From positions 123,555 through 187,554 of the forward strand of contig JANDJZ010000050.1 in the NCBI GenBank assembly GCA_027943245.1: a DNA stretch of 64,000 bases, read 5' to 3'. The position numbers and the translations under genes are program-made. Origin of the DNA: Acanthamoeba sp. SK_2022b. Lineage: Eukaryota > Discosea > Longamoebia > Acanthamoebidae. The notes beneath the pieces were generated by a model, which was not told the origin of the DNA, searched no databases, and was given only the letters and a program-made list of their open reading frames with translations. This document shows, piece by piece, positions 11,616-24,554 of the stretch (its first letter is position 1; each line of letters begins with the position of its first letter).

Positions 11616-12750
11616 ATGAGCGGCAAGAAGGTGATAGCAGTACTGGGCATCGGTCCTGGCATCGGTCGTGCGGTAGCCGCCAGGTTCGTATCGTAGCATT
11701 AGATTTTCCTTGGGCGTAGCTCTCTTCCCTGCTTATTCAGAAGGTGCCCAGATTCGCAAAGGAGGACTTTGCCGTTGCGCTGTTGGCAAGGTCGCCTGAC
11801 AAGCTTGAGGCAGTTGCCAACGAGATTAAGCAGCACCATGTACCCCTCTTCTCCCCCCCACACGTGGCTTCTAGTTAAGAGCTTGTCTTGGCGCTCACTT
11901 ATGGTGGATGCAGCAGGGAGCTCAGACGCTGAGCATTCCAACGGACGCCAGAGACCCCGAGTCGGTGAAGCAGGCCTTCGAGACCATTCATAAGGAGTTT
12001 GGCGCGCCAGACGTTCTGGTGTACAATGCAGGAGCGTTCAAATATGGCGGCATCCTTGAGCTCGACCCGACTGAGTTCGACAACTTGTGGAAGGTACCGC
12101 CCTCTGTGCCACCAAGTATCAACCCAACTGGCCTGGCACTAAGTGTTCGTGTTTCATGTCCAGTCCAATTGCTTTGGGGCGTTCCTGGCTACGCAGGCGG
12201 TCTTGCCGGCCATGTTGGAGAAGGGCAGTGGCACTATCCTCTACACCGGTGCCACGGCTTCCCTGCGAGGCGGTGCCAAGTTCTCTGGCCTGGTGCCCTT
12301 CCCTATCTCTCGTGCTCTGACATGTCACCCACGTGAGCTGACTTCATTCTGCGTGCTGTAGGCGGTGGGCAAGTTCGCGTTGCGTGCTCTAGCACAATCC
12401 ACTGCGAGGGAATTTGGCCCGAAGGGTATACATGTGGCTCACATCATCATTGACGGCCAGGTGGACCTGGAGCGAACCATGAAGGTAGCGTATCATCTTT
12501 TATTAGAGACTCGAACAGACAGGGATCGCTGACGCTTTGTTTGACAGGCGCAGGAAGGCCGTCCCTTGGACTCATTCCTGAGCTCTGATGCCATTGCTGA
12601 GGAGTATTGGAACCTGTATAAACAGAACAAGACCACGTGTACGAAGGCTGCCACCTACTTTAGGAGAATCAACAGGAAGCGCAGGCTCACTCCTTTACTC
12701 ACACAGGGACCCTGGAGCTCGATCTTCGCCCCTACGTTGAGAAGTTCTAA
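11616..12750 (+). CDS. Short-chain dehydrogenase/reductase lacking the catalytic Tyr
   Basis: Exons give MSGKKVIAVLGIGPGIGRAV (Rossmann nucleotide loop), KFAKEDFAVALLARSPDKLE, LSIPTDARDPESVKQAFE, DVLVYNAGAFKYGG (the NAG motif), NCFGAFLATQAVLPAMLEKG, ILYTGATASLRGGAKFSGL, spliced to AVGKFALRALAQSTAREFGP, HVAHIIIDGQVD, and a C-terminus TGTLELDLRPYVEKF ending at 12750. SDRs are NAD(P)-dependent oxidoreductases with a Ser-Tyr-Lys triad. Here Ser (TGATAS) and Lys (AVGK) are in place but the YxxxK tyrosine position is Leu. A group of bacterial SDR relatives with the same 'TGATASLRGG...FALR' pattern also lacks this Tyr, as I recall, so this looks like a subfamily trait. The last intron's donor (near 12635-12660) is ambiguous. 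tRNA-Leu lies 97 bp downstream. Confidence 0.82.
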
Positions 12751-12847
12751 CGCACCAAGCCTTGCTTTGCTGTGGCGCTTTTGTCAGATGGCACGAGGGA
12801 AAAAAAGCTGGAACCATTAAATCATGTGTTTGGCCGAAATGCGTGCA

Positions 12848-12932
12848 GGACGGATGGCCGAGTTGGTCTAAGGCGCTACGTTCAGGTCGTAGTCAGGGTC
12901 TCCTGGCGTGGGTTCGAATCCCACTTCGTCCA
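12848..12932 (+). tRNA. tRNA-Leu (anticodon CAG)
   Basis: Full type II cloverleaf. The acceptor GGACGGA pairs with TTCGTCC, the D arm is GCC...GGC, and the anticodon stem CTACG/CGTAG encloses loop TTCAGGT. A long variable arm (TCAGGGTCTCCTGG) follows, then the T arm GTGGG-TTCGAAT-CCCAC and discriminator A. No intron. A TTTT run a few bases downstream can serve as the Pol III terminator. Confidence 0.95.
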
Positions 12933-12989
12933 ACATTCCTTTTGCTTTGAGTGGCTCTGTTCCACTGCCAGGAAGCTATTGCCTGAGTA

Positions 12990-13840
12990 AGGGAGCAGTC
13001 TGGTCAGAAAATTAAAAAATAAAAAATCATCACCATGGCCACCGCATTGCATCAAAAAATGTGTGGTATCTGGCTGGCCACCTCGGTGACTCTCTTCAGG
13101 AAAGGTGGGTGTTTATCTGTGTCAAAAAATGAAAAAAAAAATTAGTGACACCACTTCAAGCTAAAGGGTGAGGTGTACCATTGCTTGGAAACCAGCAGTC
13201 CATCTCTTGCTTCAGGAGCAAGAAGTTGCACTTCAGCTGCTTGTCATTGTAGTCTATCACTCTTGATGCCAACAGGCTGTCAATTTCCCTGCAAGAAACA
13301 AATTGATTAAATTAAAAGAAAATAGGAGTGGGATGCATGATTTTCAGCTTCTTTTTGCTGCTTAATTTGCTCTAATTGTTCATTGGAGAAGCTGCTCAGA
13401 GGCAGCCATTGGCACTGGAGGTGCAAGTGAGGTGAGCTTAGCACCTGGGCCTGGAAGATCTTCAACAGTCAAGAAGGTGCTGGCAGTGGAGAGTGGTACA
13501 ACTGCTTGGCCTTATAATCTGCTTCAATTCTTCTTTTAGATGCACAACACAGTCACACATTCTTCAGTCACACATCAGGTTTTGGTCAGTCTTTGAAGGG
13601 CAGATGAGAGATTGCAGATGTTGCTCTGCTGCTGCATGCTCCTCTTGTAGCTCTTCCAATTCACTTTGGAGGTCCATCACTGCCTCCATGAATACATCAT
13701 TGGCATAACCCTTGGGCTGTTGTGACGGTGGCAAATACAACCACAATGCCATGCAGGATGATTTGTACCACTTCATGAGCACCAAGAAAGAGAAAAGAAG
13801 CAGTATGTGCACAATCTCTTGAGGGTCCTTCAAAAGCTTA
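12990..13840. other. Lower-GC spacer with a coiled-coil ORF on the minus strand
   Basis: Composition drops sharply from the neighbouring genes, with A-runs and no housekeeping exons. A minus-strand ORF at 13564-13833 encodes a hydrophobic N-terminus (HILLLFSFLVLMKWYKS), then LPPSQQPKGYANDVFMEAV and a Glu-rich helix (MDLQSELEELQEEHAAAEQH). It begins 8 bp from the divergent transposase frame and may be an accessory ORF of the same element. No family recognised. Confidence 0.35.
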
Positions 13841-13867
13841 TTGATCAGCAGATCATATTTTTATGTT

Positions 13868-14830
13868 TCATGTCTTGCATTGGGTCTTTTTGCAAGTGAG
13901 CATGGTGCATCAGCTGCTGCAAGAGCGTTCAACATCACTTGCAATATTGTGCGCTACTGGCTCACAAAGCTCCAAGATCCCACCTTCCATTCAGGGCCTT
14001 GGGGTGGGTTTAGGTGTGTCATGTTGCTCACTGCATCATTGACAATTTATTAACATTTTTTTATTTAGATGGCTGAAGCTAGGGGAAACACTTGATGGTG
14101 CTGTGCAACGTCTTTTGTGGTACAATGTCCAGCTGCACCCTGAATTCAACCTGCAGCAGCATACTGAGCTGCTGAATCAAGCTGGTGTGGATGTGAGCAA
14201 GAGCTTCATCACACACATTTTCCAGAGCTGGCATTGGTCTTGGAAGAAGCCAACGACTCAACAAATCAAAAAATACAAGCCCAAGAATGTCAAGTACTAC
14301 ACACAATGGGTAGTACTTGTACCCACCTTCCCTGTTTATCACCTCAAGTTCTGTGACAAAGCACATTTTGTCTCACACCATCTCTACCACAATTCTGTTG
14401 TTGGTCTGATTGGCGCTGACACCTACCTCACCAACCACCAGGGTCTCAACAAAAGCTTCTCACTTATGCTTCTTCTTGACCCATCTGACACACAAACGCC
14501 CTTCTACTCCAACATTTGAACTGATTTGAACTCTGAAGTGGATTTCTGGGCTTTGTGATTGTGGCAATAGAGCATGGGTGGCTTCAAGCTGGCAACTTCT
14601 GCATTGTTGACAATGTGGCAATTCACTTTGGCACTGAGATGTGGCAGCTGCTGCTTGAGCTCTTTAATGAATTCTGCATCAACTTCATCTTCCTCCCTAA
14701 GTACTTGCCTTAATTGAATCCATGTGAGCTGGTGTTTGTGTATGTGAAGAATTTCATCTGGAATGGCAGAGATGTGACCTTGCCTGTGCCCCAACTGCTC
14801 TTTTGCACTCTGGCAGCTCTGCTACAGTGA
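13868..14830 (+). pseudogene. Decayed IS630/Tc1-type DDE transposase
   Basis: The frame begins with a helix-turn-helix-like segment (ASEHGASAAARAFNITCNIV). It splices at 14014-14068 into GFRWLKLGETLDGAVQRLL, then reads VDVSKSFITHIFQSWHWSWK, LKFCDKAHFVS (likely first D), LIGADTYLTNHQGLNKSF, and in another frame QAGNFCIVDNVAIHFG (second D) and FIFLPKYLP-stop-LNPCELVF (third acidic residue of the 'PELNPxE' motif). At least three breaks are present: a stop at 14517-14519, a frameshift near 14540 and a stop at 14711-14713 where the family has Glu. This matches IS630/Tc1-mariner transposases. I found no clear terminal inverted repeats. Confidence 0.7.
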
Positions 14831-15163
14831 CATTCTCTCTTCATCATGAACATTCAACATCGCATTATTCAAAAAATTAGTGAAACATTACCTTATTCTT
14901 TCGGATACCTTTCAGGTTGTTCCGAAACTGCAGTGATGCGATTGGTGGTGATTACGCAGATGGAGTTTTATAATTCTCTTATGACATCTTGGAAATACAG
15001 TAAACACCAGCAACTTCGCCTTCTTCTTTTTTTCCAAAAGCTGTGAAAAAGGTGGATTTGCTTAACTCGGGCATTATCGGTTTAGCTTATGTTTTGGGTC
15101 TGCGGCCGGTAGAGAAATCGTTCCGGAAATACAGTCACAGATCTTTAGCCGACGTCGTTGAAG
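14831..15163. other. Intergenic, AT-rich; upstream of the F-box/MORN gene
   Basis: No gene is seen. The stretch continues the lower-GC composition of the transposon block up to about 15060, then turns GC-rich before the start codon at 15164. Confidence 0.4.
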
Positions 15164-16617
15164 ATGGAGCTTGCAACACCTACTACGCTGCTCAGTTTAC
15201 CTGCTGAGCTGTTGATCTCTATCTTCAGTTGGCTGAGTGCTGCCGACATAATGGCGCTGCGCTTAACGTCGAACGTGCTGCACCGTTTGAGCCTCGACGA
15301 CGCAGCTTTGTGGCGTCCCCTCTTTCTCCAGGCGTTCGGCACCATCAGGCTCACAAGTGGCCCCAAGGGTAGCGCTCTTTGGCAAGATTACCATATGCAC
15401 ATACCGCAGGCGCCTGTGGTGGACGTGCTAGTCCGGCGATACCACCAAACGTGGGAGTGGGCATACAAGGTGCGAACTCTTGGCTACCGTGTTAGACAAG
15501 GGCACCTGACCACCGGCATCTTTTCGTGCCCCCAGAGCAAAGTGTTGGACCTGGTGGAGCTGAACCTGAAGGGCGTGACGTGCTACGCCCTACCCAGAGT
15601 GAGGTTTCCGCCCGCACGCTGGGTGGCGCGCAGGGACGAGCCCGAGTTGGGCCTGTGGCGCTACGAAGGCGAGTGGACGTGGGACTTGAAGAGGCACGTT
15701 GAGCTCCCGCCCGCGCTCATGAAGCTTTCGGTTTGACCAGCGTGCGGCAGGGAGGGATATGGTGCATGCCGCTTCCTGAACGGTAACCTCTACTGCGGCC
15801 AGTGGGCACAAGGCATGATGCATGGCCAGGGTGCGTGTGAAAGGCCCTGACGGCACATCTTCGCAACATGCCTGATGTATCTTCCCTGTTTTATGCAGGC
15901 GTGATGTTCTACGGTGATGGCAGTGTGTACGATGGGCAGTGGTGCCACAACGCGCGGTATGCACGCCCCGGCTTCTCCTCTTTGTTCCATCTGATATGTC
16001 TCACTGCTCCCTCACAGCCAAGGCAAGGGGACGCATAAACGGCAGGGTCAATGGACCTACACCGGCGACTGGAAAGACGGCAAGAGGTACGCCGCCACAA
16101 AACGAGTAATAACATCAAAATAAGCCATGAGAGACAAGCAAAATTTAAGAAGCTGGGATAGTATAGTGGTAGTACATTGGTTTGTGGTACCAACAACCCG
16201 GGTTCAATTCCCGGTCCTGGCAACTTTTTGGCTCGTGCAGGTTTGGCTGGGGAGCTCTAGTTTTTTCTAGGGAGGCGGTGCGGGGAGGCGAGTTGACGCC
16301 AGAGAGCCTGCCTAAGGTGATCCAGCTCGAGAGCATGTGGGGAGTCGGCTTAGTGTCCTGGCACGGCCGCTGGAAGAGGAACAGGTACCTGTTGCGCTGC
16401 CCGGTGGAGCTGGCCCAGCAGCAGACAGCCTCTGACAACCTCTCGCCAAAGGCCGGAAGGCGAAGGAACGGCTACGTTTGTGAATGGTGGAGTTTATCAC
16501 GGCAAGTGCAGGAACAAGTGGCGCGAGAGAGGAGCCCACCGCGGCGAGCACTACGGACTGATAACTTTCGTGGGCCTACTGAAGCGGAGGATGCCCGTGG
16601 AGGGCAGCCACCCGTGA
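15164..16617 (+). CDS. F-box protein with MORN repeats
   Basis: Start ATG 15164 gives MELATPTTLLSLPAELLISI, an F-box (LPAELLISIFSWLSAADIMA, then LTSNVLHRLSLDDAALWRPL). C-terminal exons carry MORN-type repeats: WRYEGEWTWD, GYGACRFLNGNLYCGQW, GVMFYGDGSVYDGQW, GKGTHKRQGQWTYTGDW, then KDGKR spliced to FGWGALVF and later GLVSWHGRWKRN, TATFVNGGVYHGK and GEHYGLITFVG, with the stop at 16617. F-box parts bind Skp1 in SCF ubiquitin ligases. MORN repeats bind lipids or proteins at membranes and cytoskeleton. The intron 16087-16240 (phase 2, restoring the MORN motif KDGKRFGWG) contains a complete tRNA-His gene on the same strand. Downstream exon borders near 16385-16470 are uncertain. Confidence 0.75.
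16152..16222 (+). tRNA. tRNA-His (anticodon GTG), nested in an intron
   Basis: The acceptor GCTGGGA pairs with TCCTGGC (two G-U pairs), the anticodon stem TTGGT/ACCAA encloses loop TTGTGGT, the T arm is CCGGG-TTCAATT-CCCGG, and the discriminator is A as in eukaryotic tRNA-His. The extra 5' G would be added after transcription. A T5 Pol III terminator lies at about 16225-16229. The gene sits inside an intron (16087-16240) of the F-box/MORN gene, same orientation. Confidence 0.93.
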
Positions 16618-16882
16618 CAGAGTTGAGACGACGGCTGGTCGAATGTGTGAGATCGGAACAGATGGTGGTGAAAGTGTTTATGGTACAGTTCGGTACAGTA
16701 CTCGGGTACAGGCTGTGTGTGTGGATTGAATAAATACAGGGAGAGACAGAGGTTCCGCCCGTGTTGTGTGCTCTATGTGTGTTGGTCCATCTTCCGGTTC
16801 CGCTTTGGTTCTTCCGGAGCCGGCGCGACGGGAGTTGTGAGAGGAAGATGGAAGCGGGGGGGGGGGACAAAAATCTCGTCAC

Positions 16883-17586
16883 TTAGAAGAGGGAGCACTG
16901 GTTGGAGGAGAACTTAAGCTTGCCCTTCATCCCCTTGCCCTTGCCGCCCTTGCCTCCCTTGCCCTTGCCCTTGCCGTTGTCGGAATCGCCGCCGATGGAC
17001 TTGCGAATCTCGCGGACGAGCTCGAAGAACGACTCCTCAACGTTGATGCGCGACTTGGCCGACGACTCGAGGAACTTGCAGCCAAACGATTTGGCCAGAT
17101 CAGCGCCCTCCGAGGTAGCGACCACTCGCGAGTCCTCGAGATCGCACTTGTTGCCTACCAGCACCATCGGGACGTTGTCCTCCTCCTTGACTCTGAGGAT
17201 CTGCTCGCGGAAGGACGAGATTTCTTCGAACGACGATCGGCTGGTGATAGAATAGACACACAAGAAGCCCTGACCGGTACGCATGTACTGATCCCTCATG
17301 GCGCTGAGGTAAAAAGAACACACAAGAAAATGGACCGGTAAGTACCAAGAGCGCTCTTATAAAACACGTCAGAAGTGAAGACAGACACCAACCTGAACTC
17401 TTCCTGGCCGGCGGTGTCGAGAATGTCGAGGAGACAGGTCTCCTGGTCGATTTCAACCTGCTTGCGGTAGGAATCCTCGATGGTAGGATCGTACTCATCC
17501 ATGAAGTGGTGGTTGATGAGCTGGATGGTGAGCGCCGACTTACCCACACCACCGCCTCCGACAACGACGAGCTTGTATTCAGTCAT
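16883..17586 (-). CDS. Ras small GTPase (RasG-like)
   Basis: Two exons. Exon 1 from ATG 17586 reads [20 protein letters not shown] (P-loop), the effector loop [14 protein letters not shown], then [14 protein letters not shown]. An intron of about 90 bp joins this to [58 protein letters not shown] and a tail of Gly/Lys repeats ending CSLF, with the stop at 16883. Ras switches between GDP and GTP at the plasma membrane to control growth, chemotaxis and macropinocytosis. Gly12, Gly13 and Gln61 are wild type. Residue 11 is Gly (Ala in human Ras), as in Dictyostelium RasG. Residue 64 is Phe instead of Tyr. The CaaX box ends in Phe. A C-run lies just past the stop. Confidence 0.95.
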
Positions 17587-17684
17587 CTTTCAAAAAAAAA
17601 TATCTTAGCGTAGAACGTTGCTGTGCCTGAGGCGCTGTTGGTTGTTCGACTGCTTTGAGAATGAAACCGTCGGTTGCGGCTGGC

Positions 17685-17859
17685 CCTATTTATCAACGTC
17701 TGCGTAACCAGACAAAAAGGCAGAACCTGAAATTTCAACGGCGCCAACTGGGCCAACTCTATTGGCCAGTAAAAATAGAACGTCTCCTCATTCGTTGGGG
17801 AGGAAATTGACTTAATTTCTTTCGTCATTGGTGCCAAAAATAGACGCTTCCGGCATTGG
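17685..17859 (-). promoter_or_regulatory. Ras upstream region with TATA-like and CCAAT boxes
   Basis: On the minus strand, about 100 bp before the Ras start codon, is GATAAATAGGG (17685-17695). Further up are three CCAAT boxes, read as ATTGG on the plus strand at 17761-17765, 17827-17831 and 17855-17859. Function is inferred from motif and position only. Confidence 0.4.
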
Positions 17860-17948
17860 TTGGTTGGAGATTAATTTATATTTCCTTTGCTTTTCTCTTC
17901 GTTCAAGAAGAACATGTCTCGTTGCCGCTTTAGTGTTGGAATTGGCAG

Positions 17949-18200
17949 CTACTTCATGAAGGTTGACATCGAAATATAAATTGACGCCACCGAAGGTTCA
18001 GGCAGGTGACCTTTTCTCACACCATCACGCTTCAGCTCGGTCAGCAGGCTCACCGCTGTGATCTGGTAGTTGCACACGTCACCAATGTGGGCCAGATCTG
18101 GCTCCAGGGCCATTGCCTCGACAGCGCCCAGGCCAGTCTGGATGACTTCAGAAGTCCCGGAGGTGTTCTTGGCTTGGACCTTTCGAACTTCTCTAGCCAT
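17949..18200 (-). CDS. Hypothetical small ORF between Ras and CDC48
   Basis: An 83-residue frame begins MAREVRKVQAKNTSGTSEVI and contains LAHIGDVCNYQITAVSLLTE. It has helix-like, non-repetitive composition, but no family is recognised and upstream in-frame exons are not obvious. It lies in the 868-bp gap between two minus-strand genes. It could be a last exon, a remnant or chance. Confidence 0.2.
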   Translation of the reverse strand: MAREVRKVQAKNTSGTSEVIQTGLGAVEAMALEPDLAHIGDVCNYQITAVSLLTELKRDGVRKGHLPEPSVASIYISMSTFMK

Positions 18201-18454
18201 CCCAGTCGTAGGCGTTCCAGTGGGCTTGCAGTTGCATACGTCCCCTGTGGATGTGGGTGAAGGGATGCTTTACAAACCCGTGCTCCACCTCGCCTCGACA
18301 CAAACAGCGAATCACAAACGGTGCTACAGACCACCCCTCGAACGAAGCGCTTTGTTAACTCGTTTGACTTCTTGTTGTTCCCTTTGGTTTTTTTTTACAA
18401 GCCTCTCTCGTAAGCGCTGTGCGATTCCTTCCTGAAGAGCCTCCTCGAAGACGT

Positions 18455-21193
<2,739 letters not shown>

Positions 21194-23340
21194 ATGATGC
21201 GGTCCTTCCTCTTCACCTTAGCCGCAGTTTTGCTCTCCTTTTGTTTGGGTATGGTGTGCACCATTTACGTGCACCAAAGCCACCCTCGATTATTCGCTTC
21301 CCTTTCGGCTTCCTTCAGTATTGCTCGATCATCGCAGCCCATGCTAGCCAGCCCACCGCTCGCATCAACACACTCTCCCATATCTCAATTCTTTGAGTTT
21401 GAATTCCTTTTCGATGAGGACGATAGCGAGATCCGGGAAGGGAAAAGCGGGGCGCTTGACGAACTCGGGTTCGATTTGTTCGCCGATGAGGAAGACCGCG
21501 TGGGCCACAGCCTCGAATGTGACTCCATCAATAGGCCAAGTGGTCCAGCCAGCAACGGTCGCCTCACCGCCGAGGTCGCGCACACTCACCTCCCACTGCC
21601 GCAACAGTATGAGTTTGCGCTCGTCGCAGATCTCGACAAGGGCAGCCGCGACCCCAAGAACTTTGAGTGGCACTCCATCATGCAGGTGCGGCCCTCCCTA
21701 GAGCGAGGACTCTCTCTCTCTCTCTCATAATAGGATAGCCTTAACCTTCTGCTTGCTAATTATTCACCACCGCCAGAAAGCTACGCTGCGAAGGAACGAG
21801 CGAGGCAACTTCACCATTGAGTGGGGCGAAACCATCAAGTGCGTTCGGCTCTGTCCATTCGCGAATACATGATCCTCTCCCAGACGTGCTACACACACTC
21901 GTGTTTACATCGACTCTTCTCGACTGCTTACCCTAAGCCGTGCTTTTGGCTCTCTTCTCTTCGACAACTGCAGGCTCACGTCCACGGTGGCTAACAAAAA
22001 TCGGTCAATGGAGCTGAGCGAGCTCGTGCGAATGAGCCACAGCGGGTCTCTCCTGGGCATGTGCGACTCGACAGGCATCGTACGTCCTCCTCGCACCTCC
22101 TTCCTACAACGCCGACCTTTCCTCCTACCGTTACGTTGCATTTGGGCTGATGGGCCGACACGTGTGGCACAGGTCTACGAGATATCTCCGAAGAAGGGGG
22201 GCGGTGCGTTCCCTCGTCACGCCATCGCCGACGGCAACGGTACATCATTGCTCTCTCGTTCTCTTTCGTGCGTGGCCAACCCCTCCCCCTCCCCTTTCTC
22301 GATTGCTGCCGGTTTCTTGTCGCCCAGGCCGCCACCCCAAGCCGTTCAAGACCGAGTGGGCCACAGAGAAGGACGGTCTGCTCTACCTGGGCTCCATCGG
22401 CAAGGAGTGGGTCGTGGACGGGGTACCTCTCCCTCTCCGTTGTTTGAGTAGCGCGGGCATGGACCTCCCCACCACTCACTCCACGACGCGTTCCCACGCC
22501 GCTCCTCTCCCGCCTCGTTGCAGAAATCGCTGCACCACAACTGCGTGTGGGTCAAGACCATCGATCGATGCGGCAAGATCACCAGCCACGACTGGTACAC
22601 AATCAGATCCGACCAACGCACAGCCCCCCCCCCCCAAAGACTGCGCTGACTCGCTCCAATTGCCATTGTGCGGCTGCGATTCCGCCTCTCTCTCAGGACC
22701 GCCAACTACAAAGCGCTGCGGATGGCAACCAATACCACCTTCCCGGGCTACCTTTCGCACGAGGCGGTCGCCTGGCACCCTGGTACGGTTTCTCCTCCCC
22801 AGCGCCCGCGTGGCGGCTAACCCCTCGCATGTTCGACCATCGCGTGGCAGAGGAGCGCAAGTGGCTGTTCCTCCCGCGCAAGGCGAGCGAGCAGACGCCC
22901 TATGATGAACGAACGGACGAGTTCCTCGCCTCCAACCTCCTCCTCATCGCCGATGAAGATTTCTCCAACGTTGAGGTGAGCGCCGACGATTTCTGTCGCG
23001 AAACCCCTGGTCGCTCCACGCTAACGATTTGGTCACTCAAATGCCCGTCATCAGGTGCGCCGGGTTGGGCCGCTGGAGCTCGACTATGGCTTCACGTCCA
23101 TGAAGGTCGTCCCGCACACGAACGAGATCATCGCCCTCAAGGTGCGTTCGCGTTCGCCTCTCCGGTATGAGGGTCGACGCTCACTCCCGATCGTTACCAA
23201 CGTCTCAGGTGAGGGAGGTGAATGAAGTGTCGGAGACGTGGATCACCATTTTCGACCTGGAGGGCAATTTCCGCCTCGAGCCGCAATGGAAGCTGCTCGT
23301 GGATAGGCGCATCAAATACGAGGGCCTCGCTTTCATCTAG
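21194..23340 (+). CDS. CANT1: Calcium-activated nucleotidase / soluble apyrase (CANT1)
   Basis: Start at ATG 21194 (MMRSFLFTLAAVLLSFCLGM) gives a single N-terminal hydrophobic anchor of a type II membrane or secreted protein. After an acidic linker the family core follows: YEFALVADLDKGSRDP, TIEWGETI, NRSMELSELVRMSHSGSLLG, VYEISP, HAIADGNGRHPKPFKTEWAT, LLYLGSIGKEW, NYKALRMATNTTFPGYLSHE, WLFLPRKASEQTPYDE, NLLLIADEDFSNVE, LDYGFTSMKVVPHTNEIIAL and IKYEGLAFI, with the stop at 23340. CANT1 enzymes are Ca2+-dependent five-bladed propellers that hydrolyse UDP/GDP (and ADP) in the ER/Golgi, supporting glycosylation; secreted relatives are apyrases. About nine introns, one with a 12-C run at 22624-22635. 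Confidence 0.9.
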
Positions 23341-23595
23341 ACTACTCTCTCCTTCTCTCGGCAGTTGCCGTGATAACTTATTTATTCACAACACCTGACC
23401 CTTGAGCCCGCGCCCTTTCCTTCATGTCCCCAAAAGAAGAACGCTGGTTGGGAAATTTCGCTTATTCGGGAAGGCATCGGCCGAGCAATCCGCCGGCCGG
23501 TGGTTCTTGTCGGGAAGCTCTCTACCATCACCACCACCAACAACACTCATCACTAACAAACCCAGAACAACACCGCTCACACACACCTTACAGCA

Positions 23596-23715
23596 ATGAG
23601 CAACAATACCATCAAGATCGCTGCCTTTGCCGGCTCTATCCGGGACGCCTCGGCCAACGCTGGGCTCATCCGCGCCGCACAACAGCTCTCCCGTTCGATG
23701 CCTGGCTTGGTGTGG
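23596..23715 (+). pseudogene. N-terminal end of a NAD(P)H-dependent FMN reductase
   Basis: ATG 23596 opens MSNNTIKIAAFAGSIRDASA followed by NAGLIRAAQQLSRSMPGL, the P-loop-like FMN phosphate-binding start of NADPH-dependent FMN/azoreductases (KIAxxxGSxRxxSxNxxLxRAA). The rest of the flavodoxin fold does not follow. After a possible donor at GTGTGG unrelated frames begin. A matching C-terminal half on the same strand is found 7.3 kb away at 30970-31335. I infer one gene broken by a rearrangement, or two separate relics. Confidence 0.6.
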
Positions 23716-23743
23716 CTAACTGGATCGGCCACGCGTGCGCAGG

Positions 23744-24370
23744 CACGAGGTGAGGCCGAAGGTCAACCTGTTCCCGATGACCAAGATCGGAGACGCGCTG
23801 CAGGCCATGGAGCCAGATATCGTGCATCGTCCTACAGCGAGAGAGCGACCAGTGAGCCCGCGATGCGCGTCGACGATAAATAAATTCGTTCCAAGAAAAG
23901 ATGAAATTCTGTGAATAGAATAACACAAACAAATGATGAGCTGAACGTTCCAATCGGCACGAATAATTGGCCCCAGCGATCACTACGAGCAGGAAACCAT
24001 GCCGCTGCTTAGCCCGGGAACAGATCAAGTTCAAGGTGGGCAAAATCAGCTTCGATCGCGGAAAAGAGGTACCTGGTTTGCCGGCAATCTTCTCGTTACA
24101 AGCTAAAGTCAGATTTATGTAATCAAGTATTACGAAACGGGCGCCGTCTCGAGTTTGTCGCACCAGGGCCACACCATACGCGCCAAGTGCCAGGTACCTT
24201 CCACATTATATTTTATTATTTTTGTAAAATTAAAGAATAAAGGTCTTCTTTACCATGTGTGCAGGGCTCACAGGCGGACAAGTATGATGTATGGGTGCTC
24301 GTGGAGCCCCGCGTGTCCGATGTTCAGATCAAGGACGCCTTCTGCTCGTGCCCAGTCGGCGACGGTGGTC
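23744..24370 (+). pseudogene. SWIM zinc-finger-like gene fragment
   Basis: Frames on the plus strand read VNLFPMTKIGDALQAMEPDI (near 23760-23820), ETMPLLSREQIKFKVGKISF (near 23993-24052), VIKYYETGAVSSLSHQG with HTIRAKCQ (about 24120-24194), then GSQADKYDVWVLVEPRV and VQIKDAFCSCPVGDGG (24265-24366). The last pieces match the start of SWIM domains, where a CxCP pair is followed by CxH. I do not find a convincing CKH-type partner downstream, so the finger looks incomplete. No start codon is assigned; in-frame stops separate the pieces, though introns could explain some. Confidence 0.4.
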
Positions 24371-24554
24371 CGTATTTGTTCCTCCTCTCGCTGCGCCACT
24401 TGCTTTTCGCCTCCATCATCCTTGCATGGCTGCATCTCCTCGTGGAGGAGACGAGGAAACAGCTTACGCCAGCCAGCCCACAGCCACCACGCAGGGTGCC
24501 CACCCCCTCCATCGCCTACTTGTGTTTGTTTGGTCTCTACTTGCGCCAGCAATT

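Noticed and set aside
14504..14794. Minus-strand 96-aa frame in the transposon block
   Set aside because: The opposite strand carries the DDE motifs VDNVAIHFG and LNPCELVF, so this is the antisense of the decayed transposase.
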